Of a stretch of DNA of 53,497 nt, positions 1 through 7,993 are shown one piece after another (the first letter of the stretch is position 1; every line of letters starts with the position of its first letter). Below the pieces are notes generated by a model that was given only the letters and a program-made list of their open reading frames with translations, was not told the DNA's origin and did not search any database. This DNA comes from Nocardioides sp. PD653-B2. Lineage in GTDB: Bacteria; Actinomycetota; Actinomycetes; Propionibacteriales; Nocardioidaceae. The position numbers were made by a program, and so were the translations under genes. The DNA is taken from the NCBI RefSeq assembly GCF_002117935.1, contig NZ_BDJE01000071.1, positions 1 through 53,497 on the forward strand. The letters run 5' to 3'.

Positions 1-1
1 T

Positions 2-178
2 GACGAACATAGGAGCATCGAGCGGTTCAACCGCACCCTGCAAGTCGAATGGGCCTACCGCCAGGTCTTCGAGTCCAACGAGGAGCGAACCGCCGCCCTT
101 GCACCCTGGCTCGAGTACTACAACACTCAACGCCGCCACACCGCACTCGGCGGACTCCCACCGATCAGCCGCCTGTAA
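2..178 (+). CDS. IS481-type transposase, C-terminal fragment
   Basis: Partial gene cut by the left window edge. About 58 codons are readable and end in TAA at 176-178. They carry the end of a DDE/rve integrase catalytic core: IERFNRTLQVEWAYRQVF, then LEYYNTQRRHTALGGLPPIS, the typical C-terminus of actinobacterial IS481/IS3-type transposases. The Glu of the ERFNRTL motif is normally the third catalytic acidic residue. Only the 3' end is visible, so whether the element is intact cannot be judged; no clear terminal inverted repeat was found between 179 and 304. Confidence 0.85.
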   Translation, partial: DEHRSIERFNRTLQVEWAYRQVFESNEERTAALAPWLEYYNTQRRHTALGGLPPISRL

Positions 179-216
179 CCAACGTGGTGGCCGAGTACAC
201 CTAGGCGGTGGCTCTC

Positions 217-304
217 TCAGGGTGCCCCCGCCGCGACCCAGGACAGGTGGGACGCGAGCATCCGGTCGACGAGGGCGCGCAGCTCGTCGCGGTCGTCGTG
301 TCGC
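217..304 (-). other. Probable displaced C-terminal coding segment of the flavin reductase
   Basis: Just past the flavin reductase stop, a different minus frame reads ERHDDRDELRALVDRMLASH and continues LSWVAAGAP to a TGA at 217-219. The segment has the amphipathic look of real coding sequence and joins the reductase end after a one-base shift near 302-306. It may be the original C-terminus separated by a frameshift (mutation or assembly error). The remaining bases 179-216 show nothing further. Confidence 0.45.
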
Positions 305-811
305 TCAGGTCGGCCGCACATAACGGCCGCGCCGGTGCACCAGCGGGCTCTCGTCGTCGCCGACGGTCAGGGCCTCGACCACACAGGTCAGCAGGGTCGA
401 CCAGCCCACCTCGGCCGAGGACTCCAGCACCACCCCCGCCCACGTCGAGACGTCCGTCAGCCGCGGCCCCCAGGCGGTGTCCTCGAACGTGCCCGTGCGG
501 AACGGCCCCCCCGGCGCCGGCGCGGTGCCGGCGAAGGCCTCGGCCAGGTCGCGGTGCGGCCACGACAGCAGCTGCACCACGGCGCGACCGGTGCGCTCGA
601 CGGCCTCCGCGAGGTCGCTGTCGGGGTCGACGAGCAGCAGCAGCCGGGCCGGCTCGCCGTTCGCCACCAGGAGCGAGCTGACGGTCAGCCCGGCCCTACT
701 GTCGACGTCGCCCGCCGTGACGAGCGCGACCGCAGCGCCCAGCCGGCCGCGCAGGCGCCGGACGGGGTCCGGCTCGGGGTCGGCGAACGGGTGGGTGGAG
801 TGGATGGTCAC
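305..811 (-). CDS. Flavin reductase family protein (FMN-binding split barrel)
   Basis: 168 residues, the usual size for a stand-alone flavin reductase domain that uses NAD(P)H to reduce FMN or FAD, often for a partner monooxygenase. Family features are an N-terminal RRLRGRLGAAVALVTAGD stretch, GLTVSSLLVANGEPARLLLL, and an end at PLVHRRGRYV. The GTG start overlaps the plsC stop in a GTGA junction, so the two are translationally coupled. The stop at 305-307 may be premature, because a protein-like segment continues in the next frame. The physiological partner is unknown. Confidence 0.8.
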   Translation of the reverse strand: MTIHSTHPFADPEPDPVRRLRGRLGAAVALVTAGDVDSRAGLTVSSLLVANGEPARLLLLVDPDSDLAEAVERTGRAVVQLLSWPHRDLAEAFAGTAPAPGGPFRTGTFEDTAWGPRLTDVSTWAGVVLESSAEVGWSTLLTCVVEALTVGDDESPLVHRRGRYVRPT

Positions 812-1539
812 GACGCGAGCTTGGGCTCGTCGGCGTCTCCCGGGCCGGCGTCCTTCTCGGCCTTCTTCTGCTCCTCCTTGGCGCGGGAGGCGTACATGTC
901 GACGTACTCCTGGCCGGAGAGCCGCATGATCTCGTACATGATCTCGTCGGTGATCGAGTGCAGGATGTAGCGGTCGTTCTCCATGCCCTCGTAGCGGGAG
1001 AAGTCGAGCGGCTTGCCGAAGCGCACGACCGGGCGGGTGAACCGGCCGAACGTCTTGCCGGGCGGGGCCACCACGTCGGTGCCGACGACGGCCACCGGGA
1101 TGACCGGCGCCTTCGTCTCGAGCGCGAGCCGGGCGACGCCGACCTTGCCGCGGTAGAGCTTGCCGTCGTGGGAGCGGGTCCCCTCGGGGTAGATGCCGAA
1201 CAGCTCACCGTCGCCGAGCACGCGCTTCGCGGAGATGATCGCGCCCTCGGACGCGCCACCGCCGGAGCGGTCGATCGGCACCTGGCCGGAGCCCGCGAAG
1301 AACGTCTTCTGGAGCCAGCCCTTGAGGCCGGGCGAGGTGAAGTACTCGGCCTTCGCGACGAAGGTCACCCGGCGCGACAGCGTGAGCGGCATGAAGAGCC
1401 AGTCGGCGTACGAGAGGTGGTTGCTGGCCAGGATCGCGGGTCCCTCGTCCGGGACGTTCTCGGCGCCGGTGACGCGCGGCCGGAAGATCAGCTTCAGCCA
1501 CGGACCGAGGGCGATCCACTTCAGGAACCAGTAGAACAA
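808..1539 (-). CDS. plsC: 1-acyl-sn-glycerol-3-phosphate acyltransferase (PlsC/LPLAT family)
   Basis: 243 residues. It makes phosphatidic acid by acylating lysophosphatidate at the inner membrane face. The family motifs are present: NHLSYADWLF (NHX4D catalytic box), GQVPIDRSGGG, and FGIYPEGTRS (PEGTR substrate box). The N-terminus FYWFLKWIALGPWLKLIF is a membrane-associating helix. I chose the TTG at 1537-1539 because GGAGGT at 1545-1550 lies 5 nt upstream; an in-frame GTG at 1552-1554 is possible but would place the ribosome site inside the gene. First gene of a two-gene unit with the flavin reductase. Confidence 0.9.
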   Translation of the reverse strand: MFYWFLKWIALGPWLKLIFRPRVTGAENVPDEGPAILASNHLSYADWLFMPLTLSRRVTFVAKAEYFTSPGLKGWLQKTFFAGSGQVPIDRSGGGASEGAIISAKRVLGDGELFGIYPEGTRSHDGKLYRGKVGVARLALETKAPVIPVAVVGTDVVAPPGKTFGRFTRPVVRFGKPLDFSRYEGMENDRYILHSITDEIMYEIMRLSGQEYVDMYASRAKEEQKKAEKDAGPGDADEPKLAS

Positions 1540-1591
1540 CCCGCACCTCCGCACACCCGCCTGAGCCAGCCTGGGACAGCCGACGTCGCGA

Positions 1592-1597
1592 AGCCTA
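1592..1597 (-). promoter_or_regulatory. Candidate -10 box for plsC
   Basis: TAGGCT on the minus strand, implying a leader of about 45-50 nt before the TTG start. No convincing -35 box was seen. Confidence 0.35.
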
Positions 1598-1663
1598 GAC
1601 CGTCGCCCGACAGTTCCGCAGACACCGGGCCACGGATATCTCCGGTACGGCATGATCCGGGGC

Positions 1664-2437
1664 ATGACGATCCACCCGCTCGCCTCGCCGTTCTCCCGCC
1701 CCGCCCGGCCCGAGCTCACCGGCGGCCGCAAGGTCGGCGTGCTGCTGAGCCACGGGTTCACCGGCCAGCCGGCGTCGATGACGCCGTGGGCCGAGGCGAT
1801 GGCCGCGAAGGGGTACGCCGTCGAGCTGCCGCGCCTGCCCGGCCACGGCACCACCTGGCAGGAGATGAACACGACCCGGTGGGAGCACTGGTACGCCGAG
1901 ATCACCGCCGCCTTCGAGAAGCTGTCGGCCGAGAACGACGCCGTCGTCGTCGGCGGGCTCTCGATGGGCGGGGCGCTCGTGCTGCGGCTCGCCGAGGACC
2001 ACCCGGACCGGGTCGCCGGCGTCATGGTCGTCAACCCGGCGATCGCCACCAAGCGGTTCGACGTGAAGCTGCTGCCGCTGCTCAAGCACCTGGTGCCGTC
2101 GTTCCCGGGCATCGCCAACGACATCAAGAAGCCGGGTGTCGAGGAGCACGGCTACACCAAGACGCCGCTCAAGGCGGCGCACTCGATGATGCAGGCCTGG
2201 CCGAAGATCGCGGCGGACCTGCCGAAGATCACCGCACCGATGATCTACTTCCGCTCCACCGAGGACCACGTCGTCGACGAGAAGACGCAGCCGATCATCA
2301 CCAGCGGCATCTCGTCGACCGACGTGACCGTCGTACCCCTCGAGAACAGCTACCACGTCGCGACGATCGACAACGACGCCGAGAAGATCTTCGAGCAGTC
2401 CGCCGCGTTCGTGGCCCGGGTGACGGCAGCGCGCTAG
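1664..2437 (+). CDS. Alpha/beta hydrolase, monoacylglycerol lipase/carboxylesterase type
   Basis: 257 residues from ATG 1664; an in-frame ATG at 1652 would add four residues. It has an oxyanion-hole motif LLSHGFTGQP, nucleophile elbow GGLSMGGAL with the catalytic Ser, a downstream Asp in FRSTEDHVVD and a His in LENSYHVATID. The layout matches the small Est30/bacterial monoacylglycerol lipase family, which hydrolyses short-chain esters or monoglycerides. No signal peptide, so cytoplasmic. It is divergent from plsC; a shared role in glycerolipid turnover is inference only. CATGAT 7 nt before ATG 1664 is a weak leaderless-type -10. Confidence 0.85.
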   Translation: MTIHPLASPFSRPARPELTGGRKVGVLLSHGFTGQPASMTPWAEAMAAKGYAVELPRLPGHGTTWQEMNTTRWEHWYAEITAAFEKLSAENDAVVVGGLSMGGALVLRLAEDHPDRVAGVMVVNPAIATKRFDVKLLPLLKHLVPSFPGIANDIKKPGVEEHGYTKTPLKAAHSMMQAWPKIAADLPKITAPMIYFRSTEDHVVDEKTQPIITSGISSTDVTVVPLENSYHVATIDNDAEKIFEQSAAFVARVTAAR

Positions 2438-2560
2438 CCGTACCCGGCAGGGACGTGTCTCCGGCAATCCCCCGGCGCGACGGCTGCTACCCGTACGACG
2501 ACCTCTCCGACCCGACCGCACCGGTGGTCGAGGCCGGCTGACCCGACGTCGCGGGCCGGC

Positions 2561-2577
2561 GGCGCACACGGTGCGCC
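2561..2577. promoter_or_regulatory. Inverted repeat abutting the promoter of the next gene
   Basis: GGCGCAC-ACG-GTGCGCC, a perfect 7-bp inverted repeat ending one base before the TAGGCT -10 box of the gene at 2590. Its position suits an operator; it could also be a terminator for the esterase gene 124 nt upstream. The rest of 2438-2560 shows no gene. Confidence 0.4.
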
Positions 2578-2583
2578 TAGGCT
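2578..2583 (+). promoter_or_regulatory. -10 box of a leaderless transcript
   Basis: TAGGCT lies 6 nt before GTG 2590 with no Shine-Dalgarno sequence between, which fits transcription starting at the start codon. Confidence 0.6.
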
Positions 2584-2589
2584 CGCCCT

Positions 2590-3063
2590 GTGCAGTCCAA
2601 CCCTGACGGACCTGAGGGTCGCGGCGACGCCGACGACCCGGCGGAGGCGGCCTGGCGCGCGATCGTGGACAACTACGGCGACCGCGCGGAGATCGACGAC
2701 CCGCCGCCCGCTGCGCCGATCGCGCCGCCGGCGTCCTCGGCGCCGTTCGGTGGACGGTTCGGCAACCTGACGACGGGCCCGGCCTTCGACGAGGAGGACG
2801 AGGACGAGCCGTTCCTCGCCGACGAGCGCTTCGAGCCGCCGCCCCCTCCCCCGGTGCCGCGCACCACGCCGGACCGGCTGGCCGCCTGGATCGGCATCTT
2901 CGGCTCGCCGGCCGTCCTGCTCGCCTCGCTGATCTTCTCGATCTCGATGCCGACGTTCGTCGCCTACCTCCTCGTCGCCGGCTTCGTGGGCGGCTTCGTC
3001 TACCTCGTCTACCAGATGCCCCGCGGGCCCCGCGACCCCTGGGACGACGGCGCGCAGGTCTAG
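2590..3063 (+). CDS. Conserved actinobacterial membrane protein with acidic N-terminus
   Basis: 157 residues, function unknown. Residues 1-95 are acidic and proline-rich and include AWRAIVDNYGDRAEIDDPPP and a PPPPPP run. Two adjacent hydrophobic helices follow (LAAWIGIFGSPAVLLASLIF and PTFVAYLLVAGFVGGFVYLV), with a short charged tail RGPRDPWDDG. The soluble part probably faces the cytoplasm. The start is fixed by the TAGGCT box 6 nt upstream. Similar small proteins with the WRAIVDNYGDR motif are familiar from actinobacterial genomes, but I know of no assigned role. Confidence 0.75.
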   Translation: MQSNPDGPEGRGDADDPAEAAWRAIVDNYGDRAEIDDPPPAAPIAPPASSAPFGGRFGNLTTGPAFDEEDEDEPFLADERFEPPPPPPVPRTTPDRLAAWIGIFGSPAVLLASLIFSISMPTFVAYLLVAGFVGGFVYLVYQMPRGPRDPWDDGAQV

Positions 3064-3181
3064 CGGGGACGCGCCAAGCTGACCCGCACACGGTGGTCGA
3101 GCGGGCCGCGCGACCGAGGCACGAGGTCGTGACCCGAGCGTCGGGACCCTCCGCCGTGCGCGCAACGGTGCCGTGGCTCGT

Positions 3182-3187
3182 TACTGT
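3182..3187 (+). promoter_or_regulatory. -10 box of a leaderless transcript
   Basis: TACTGT 6 nt upstream of GTG 3194. It supports 3194 over the in-frame GTG at 3173, which would place the box inside the coding region. Confidence 0.5.
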
Positions 3188-3193
3188 GCTCGC

Positions 3194-4438
3194 GTGAGCG
3201 CCCACGAGACCGTCGAGATCACCGGACACCTGATGGACCACGGCATCTTGTCGCGGGTCCTGGACGACATCCGGGAGTACAGCGGCGACTACACCATCGA
3301 CCGTTTCGACGTCGGCCGCGAGACCGACGACCCGTCCCACGCCGTGATCACCGTGACGACCGACGACAACGAGTCCCTCGAGCGGCTCCTCATGCGGCTG
3401 CAGACCCGCGGGGTCAACCAGGTCGACCCGGGCGAGGCCAGCGTCAGCGCGGCCGACGTGGACGGGGTCTTCCCCGATCACTTCTACTCGACCACCAACC
3501 TCGAGACCCGGGTCCGCATCGACGGCGTCTGGCTCGACGTCGGCAACCCGGAGATGGACTGCGGGTTGATCCTCGAGCGCGACAGCGCGGGCCGCCCGCA
3601 CCGGGTCTACACGCTGCCCATGTCCGACGTCCGCGCCGGGATGCTCGTCATCACCGGCGCCTCGGGCATCCGGGTCACGATCCCCACGCCGGACCGCACC
3701 GCCGGGGCGTTCGGGTTCATGGAGTCCGAGGTCTCCTCGGAGAAGCCGCAGGCGGTCCTGGTGCGCCAGGTCGCGGACGGCATGCGCGAGGCCAAGGCCG
3801 AGGGCAAGAAGGTGCTCTGGGTCGCCGGGCCGGGCGTCGTCCACACCGGCGCCGCCCCGGCCATGGTCGCGCTCGTCAACGCCGGCTACGTGGACGTGGT
3901 CTTCGCCGGCAACGCACTGGCCACCCACGACATCGAGTCGTCCCTGTACGGCACCAGCCTCGGGGTCGACCTGGCCATGGGCCGCGGCGTCGAGCACGGC
4001 CACGAGCACCACATCCGCGCGCTCAACACGATCCGCAAGGAGGGCTCCATCAAGGCGGCCGTCGACAGCGGCGTGCTGACCGGCGGCATCATGCACGCGC
4101 TCGTCACCCACGAGAAGGAGTTCGTGCTGGTCGGCTCGGTGCGCGACGACGGGCCGCTGCCCGACGTCTACACCGACGTGATCGAGGGCCAGCGGGCGAT
4201 GCGTGCCGGGATCGCCGACGTGGGCTTCTGCCTGATGGTCGCGACCATGCTGCACTCGGTCGCGACCGGCAACATCCTGCCCGCATCGATCCCGCTCGTC
4301 TGCGTCGACATCAACCCGGCGACGGTCACCAAGCTCGCCGACCGCGGGTCGTCCCAGGCCCGCGGCATCGTCACCGATGTCGGGCTGTTCCTCGAGCAGC
4401 TCGCCGTCGAGCTCGTGCCCGAGTACCGGCGCTCCTGA
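3194..4438 (+). CDS. TIGR00300 family protein (LOR/SDH domain, ornithine cyclodeaminase-like)
   Basis: 414 residues. The N-terminal part (VEITGHLMDHGILSRVLDDI, DYTIDRFDVGRETDDPS) and the later ITGASGIRVTIP, WVAGPGVVHTGAAPAM and FAGNALATHDIE stretches match the TIGR00300 domain. That domain occurs in archaeal ornithine cyclodeaminase and in the C-terminal half of cyanobacterial ArgZ/AgrE, where NAD(H)-dependent conversion of ornithine to proline plus ammonia is known. Activity here is inferred from family. It stands alone with its own leaderless promoter. Its last 68 nt overlap the convergent ROK gene. Confidence 0.8.
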   Translation: MSAHETVEITGHLMDHGILSRVLDDIREYSGDYTIDRFDVGRETDDPSHAVITVTTDDNESLERLLMRLQTRGVNQVDPGEASVSAADVDGVFPDHFYSTTNLETRVRIDGVWLDVGNPEMDCGLILERDSAGRPHRVYTLPMSDVRAGMLVITGASGIRVTIPTPDRTAGAFGFMESEVSSEKPQAVLVRQVADGMREAKAEGKKVLWVAGPGVVHTGAAPAMVALVNAGYVDVVFAGNALATHDIESSLYGTSLGVDLAMGRGVEHGHEHHIRALNTIRKEGSIKAAVDSGVLTGGIMHALVTHEKEFVLVGSVRDDGPLPDVYTDVIEGQRAMRAGIADVGFCLMVATMLHSVATGNILPASIPLVCVDINPATVTKLADRGSSQARGIVTDVGLFLEQLAVELVPEYRRS

Positions 4439-5378
4439 AGGTCTGCCGGGCCAGGTCGGCCGCCCCGATCGCCCCGGCCTCCGGGCCCAGCGCAGCGCGT
4501 ACGACGGGGGGCACCGTGCGGTGCTCCGCGCCCACCAGGGACTCGCGCATCGCGCGCCGGGCGGGCTCGAGGAGCAGGTCGCCGGCCGCGGACACACCGC
4601 CGCCGATCACCACGATCTCGGGGTCGAACGCCGCCACCAGGTTCGCCAGGCCCACGCCGAGCCAGTCCCCCACCGAGGCGAACGCCTGCAGCGCCACGTC
4701 GTCCCCGGCCGAGGCGGCCTCGGTCACCATCGGCCCGGTGAGCCGGTCGGGGTCGCCGTCGCAGAGGTCGCGCAACGCGGTCGGCTGCTGCCCGATGCGC
4801 GAGCGCGCGAAGCGCACGAGCGCGTTGCCGCTGGAGTACTGCTCCCAGCAGCCGGACCCGCCGCACTCGCACGGGTGACCACCGGCCACCACCTGCATGT
4901 GGCCGAACTCCCCCGCCATCCCGTTGTAGCCACGGTGCACGGAGCCGTCGAGCACGACCGCCCCGCCGATGCCGGTCCCCATCGTCACGACGATCGCGTC
5001 CTGCGCGCTCCCCACGGCGCCGTAGGTCAGCTCGGCACGAGCCGCGCAGTTCGCGTCGTTGTCGAGGACGACCGGCGCGCTCCAGCGCTCGGCCAGCCGG
5101 GCCCGGACGCCCTCGTCACGCCAGGGCAGGTGGGGTGCGAAGCGGACCCGCTCACCCTGCGCGTCGACGAAGCCGGCGGCAGCGATCCCGATCGCGCCGA
5201 CGCGGCGGGTGCCCGCGATCTCCTGGACCGCCGCGGTGAGGGCGTCCTCGACCAGGCTCGCCTCGACCCGGCGGCCCGGAGTCTCGCGACGAGCCGTGCG
5301 CAGCACGCGCCCCGCCGACGACACCGCGGTCGCCAGGACCTTGGTGCCGCCGATGTCGACGCCGATGAAGAGGGGCAC
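4371..5378 (-). CDS. ROK family sugar kinase (glucokinase-like), copy 1
   Basis: 335 residues. ROK fold: phosphate-binding FIGVDIGGTKVLATAV at the N-terminus, catalytic Asp in VVLDNDANCAARAE, VTMGTGIGGAVVLDG, GEFGHMQVV, the zinc-binding CECGGSGCWEQY (CxCGxxGCxE), and IVVIGGGVSAAGDLL. It probably phosphorylates glucose or a related hexose or amino sugar. GTG start 3 nt after the stop of the second ROK gene, so co-transcribed. The basic tail after AADLARQTF (about 20 residues) is read antisense to the end of the TIGR00300 gene and may be a run-on. Confidence 0.88.
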   Translation of the reverse strand: MPLFIGVDIGGTKVLATAVSSAGRVLRTARRETPGRRVEASLVEDALTAAVQEIAGTRRVGAIGIAAAGFVDAQGERVRFAPHLPWRDEGVRARLAERWSAPVVLDNDANCAARAELTYGAVGSAQDAIVVTMGTGIGGAVVLDGSVHRGYNGMAGEFGHMQVVAGGHPCECGGSGCWEQYSSGNALVRFARSRIGQQPTALRDLCDGDPDRLTGPMVTEAASAGDDVALQAFASVGDWLGVGLANLVAAFDPEIVVIGGGVSAAGDLLLEPARRAMRESLVGAEHRTVPPVVRAALGPEAGAIGAADLARQTFRSAGTRARARRRAARGTARHR

Positions 5379-5381
5379 GGG

Positions 5382-6323
5382 CTAGCGCCGCGAGAGGTCG
5401 GCCGCGCCGATCAGCCCGGCCTTGTTGCCCAGGCGCGCCTTGCGGATCTCCGGGATCGGGCGGAAGCCGCGGCCGACGAGCTGGCCCGCGAACGCGCTCC
5501 GCATCGGCTCCAGCAGCAGGTCGCCGGCCTCGCTCACGCCACCGCCGATGACGACGACACCGGGGTCGAGGATCTCGGTCAGCGACGCGATGCCCTCACC
5601 GAGCCAGCGGCCGAGCTCGGCCAGCTGCTGGCGGGCACCCTCGTCGCCGTGCTGGGCCGCCTCGGTGATCAGCGGCCCGGTGATCTTGTGGATGTCACCG
5701 CCGGCCCGGGCGAGCATGCCCCGGGCGATCATCGCGCCGCTCATGGCGAGCGACCGCGCCTCGCGCACGAGCGCCGAGCCGCTGCCGTACTGCTCGAAGC
5801 AGCCGTGCTTGCCGCAGCCGCACAGGATGCCGTTGGGGACGACCCGCATGTGGCCGATCTCGGCGCCCACGCCGTTGGCGCCGCGATAGAGCTCGCCGTC
5901 GAGCACGAACCCGCCGCCGACGCCGGTGCCGACGGTCACGAGCAGCAGGTCGTCGGCGTCGTGGCCGGCGCCGTACGTGAACTCACCCCACGCCGCGGCG
6001 TTGGCGTCGTTCTCGATCACGACCGGCAGCTCGACCCGCTTCTCCAGCTCGCCCTTGAGGTCCTCGTTGCGCCACGCGACGTTCGGCGCGAAGAGCACCA
6101 CGGCCCTGGCCTTGTCGACGTAGCCCGCCGCTCCGACACCGACGGTCTCGATGGCGTGCCGCGAGCGCAGCTCGAGGACGAGGCCGGCGATCGCCTCCTC
6201 GATGGCCTCCGCGTCGGTCGCCGGCGACTCGACGCGCAGCTCCTCGACGATGGTGCCCTTCTCGTCGATCACACCGCCGGCGATCTTCGTGCCGCCGACG
6301 TCGATCCCACATGCCAGGCTCAT
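5382..6323 (-). CDS. glk: ROK family glucokinase, copy 2
   Basis: 313 residues, close to the length of actinobacterial ROK glucokinases such as Streptomyces GlkA. Motifs: CGIDVGGTKIAGGVI, VVIENDANAAAWGEF, VTVGTGVGGGFVLDG, GAEIGHMRVV, zinc site CGCGKHGCFEQY and VVVIGGGVSEAGDLL. The start ATG 6321-6323 has GGAGG 7 nt upstream. It overlaps the upstream gene by ATGA and precedes copy 1, giving a tandem pair. Glucokinase is the likely activity; the gene name is by family resemblance. Confidence 0.88.
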   Translation of the reverse strand: MSLACGIDVGGTKIAGGVIDEKGTIVEELRVESPATDAEAIEEAIAGLVLELRSRHAIETVGVGAAGYVDKARAVVLFAPNVAWRNEDLKGELEKRVELPVVIENDANAAAWGEFTYGAGHDADDLLLVTVGTGVGGGFVLDGELYRGANGVGAEIGHMRVVPNGILCGCGKHGCFEQYGSGSALVREARSLAMSGAMIARGMLARAGGDIHKITGPLITEAAQHGDEGARQQLAELGRWLGEGIASLTEILDPGVVVIGGGVSEAGDLLLEPMRSAFAGQLVGRGFRPIPEIRKARLGNKAGLIGAADLSRR

Positions 6324-6781
6324 CGGTCTCCCTCCTCGGGATCGTCGTCGGGCCAGCCGGGTCCGTCGTCGGGCCCGTCGTCGAGGTCGATTCTCTCGAC
6401 ACCGGCGCTCGGGTCGCGACGGGTGTCCGGAACGGCGGTCGCCAGCAGGCCGGAGGCGGCCTGGAGCAGCGCGGTGGCCGCGGTCGTGAGCTGGGCCCGG
6501 ACCTCGGGGCTGGTCTCGCGCAGCGCGTGCACGGTCCGGCAGACCGGGCAGTAGGTGCACTCGGTGGCGCCGGTCGCGAGGTGCTCGTTCACGCCGTGGG
6601 CGGAGCGGGCCGCGTGGCCGGCCAGCCCGGAGGCCGCCTGGCCGAGGTCGGACCCGTGGTCCTTCGCCCACTCCGAGAGGGCGCCGAGCAGCTTCGCGGC
6701 CTCCTCGCCGACCGAGCCGACGCGATCCGTTGGACCCGTCGAGGGCTCGTCCGGGCCACCGTGGTGTCCGTCCTGGCTCAC
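6320..6781 (-). CDS. Conserved actinobacterial hypothetical protein with CxxCxxC motif
   Basis: 153 residues, acidic at both ends, soluble. The core AAKLLGALSEWAKDHGSDLG is amphipathic and is followed by CTYCPVCRTVHALRETSPEV, a cysteine cluster that may bind metal. A second helix (LTTAATALLQAASGLLATAV) precedes a strongly acidic tail. GTG start one nt after the ArsA-like gene ends; stop overlaps glk by ATGA. Proteins of this look often sit beside ROK glucokinases in actinobacteria, which suggests a link to sugar kinase function or regulation, but none is proven. Confidence 0.75.
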   Translation of the reverse strand: MSQDGHHGGPDEPSTGPTDRVGSVGEEAAKLLGALSEWAKDHGSDLGQAASGLAGHAARSAHGVNEHLATGATECTYCPVCRTVHALRETSPEVRAQLTTAATALLQAASGLLATAVPDTRRDPSAGVERIDLDDGPDDGPGWPDDDPEEGDR

Positions 6782-6782
6782 G

Positions 6783-7976
6783 TCATCTCCCAGCCTCGTC
6801 CGCGGGGCCCTCGACGAACCGCACTTGCAGTTCCCCCTGCTCCACCCGGGCTCCGGCGATGCGGAAGCGTGCCAGACCGGAGGGGAGCGTGATCAGCCGA
6901 CGATACGATCCCACGGTCACGACCAGATCGTCGCCATTGCGGGCCAGGTCGACCTCGGTGCGCGAGACCAGCGGCAGCGAGAGCCGGAGCACGGCGCCCG
7001 CCTCGTTCCTGCTGATCCGGAACGGCCCCTTGCCCTTGGTCGTCGCGAGCGGGTCGCTCTCGCCGTACAGCTCGCGGGCCAGCTCGCCGAGCGCCTCGAC
7101 GCCGACCGGCTCGCGCGGGCGGTACTCCGAGCGCCACACCGGCAGCCCCGCGAAGGACTCGCCGACCCGGTCGAGCACCTCGTCCTGGGCCAGCACCCAG
7201 CCCGCGCGCCAGTCGTCGGCGTCCTCGGCCGGGAACACCCGGTTGGCGACCACCCCGTCGACGCGGTAGCCGAAGAGCGACAGCGTCGTGTAGGACCGGC
7301 GCGCCTCGGCGAGCACGACGTTCTCAGGCGTCAGCACCAGCCGCACGCTCGCGTCGGGGCCGCTGAGCAGCGCCCGCACCTCGTCGAGCTCGGCGTGCAG
7401 CCGCTCGACCGCGTCGAAGACCGAGTCGCCGGGCATCGGCACGCCCGCGGCCCGGTTGAGCACCGGCCGCAGCGCCTTCACGACGCGCCGCTCGACCGGC
7501 AGCACCCGCTGGATGTACCAGCCGAGCGCCTCCGGGAGCGCCAGCAGCCGCAGTGTCTCGGCGGTCGGGGCGCAGTCGACCACGATCACGTCCCAGGCGC
7601 CCGAGAGCGCGTGCAGCCGCAGCTCGAGCAGCGCGAGGACCTCCTCGGCGCCCGGGATGACGGTCAGCTCCTCGGCAGCGACCGGGTCGACACCGGCCAC
7701 GTCGAGCACGGAGAGCAGGTAGCGCTGGATGTCGGCCCACGACTGCTCGAACCTCAGCTGGGCGTCGACCTGCTGGACGAAGAGGAGGTCGGCGACCTCG
7801 GTCGGCTCGGACCCGATCGTGCCCGTCGCGCAGCCGAAGGCGTCGGCCAGCGAGTGTGCGGCGTCCGTGGAGAGCACGAGCGTACGGCGGCCCTCGGCCG
7901 CGGCGAGCGCGGCCGTGCCGGCGGCGACGGTCGACTTGCCGACACCGCCCTTGCCGGTGAAGAGGAGGATGCGCAC
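6783..7976 (-). CDS. ArsA-like ATPase (GET3/ArsA family)
   Basis: 397 residues. Deviant Walker A LLFTGKGGVGKSTVAAGTAA at residues 4-23, switch STDAAHSLADAFG, and WDVIVVDCAPTAETLRLLAL are classic ArsA/Get3 features. The C-terminal part (RNGDDLVVTVGSYRRLITLP) resembles an ArsA HSP20-like domain. No arsenic genes are nearby, so arsenite transport is unlikely; actinobacterial members of this type have no settled function. GTG start 17 nt after the SRPBCC stop with no clear ribosome site, so translation is probably coupled. Confidence 0.85.
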   Translation of the reverse strand: MRILLFTGKGGVGKSTVAAGTAALAAAEGRRTLVLSTDAAHSLADAFGCATGTIGSEPTEVADLLFVQQVDAQLRFEQSWADIQRYLLSVLDVAGVDPVAAEELTVIPGAEEVLALLELRLHALSGAWDVIVVDCAPTAETLRLLALPEALGWYIQRVLPVERRVVKALRPVLNRAAGVPMPGDSVFDAVERLHAELDEVRALLSGPDASVRLVLTPENVVLAEARRSYTTLSLFGYRVDGVVANRVFPAEDADDWRAGWVLAQDEVLDRVGESFAGLPVWRSEYRPREPVGVEALGELARELYGESDPLATTKGKGPFRISRNEAGAVLRLSLPLVSRTEVDLARNGDDLVVTVGSYRRLITLPSGLARFRIAGARVEQGELQVRFVEGPADEAGR

Positions 7977-7993
7977 GAAGGAGGAGTCGCCGG

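Noticed and set aside
1595..4597. 1000-codon minus-strand open frame
   Set aside because: Lies antisense to three well-supported genes, has low-complexity Arg/Gly/Asp composition typical of shadow frames in GC-rich DNA.
6783..7976. Arsenite efflux ATPase
   Set aside because: No arsB, arsD or arsR nearby and the context is SRPBCC/ROK genes, so only the family call is kept.
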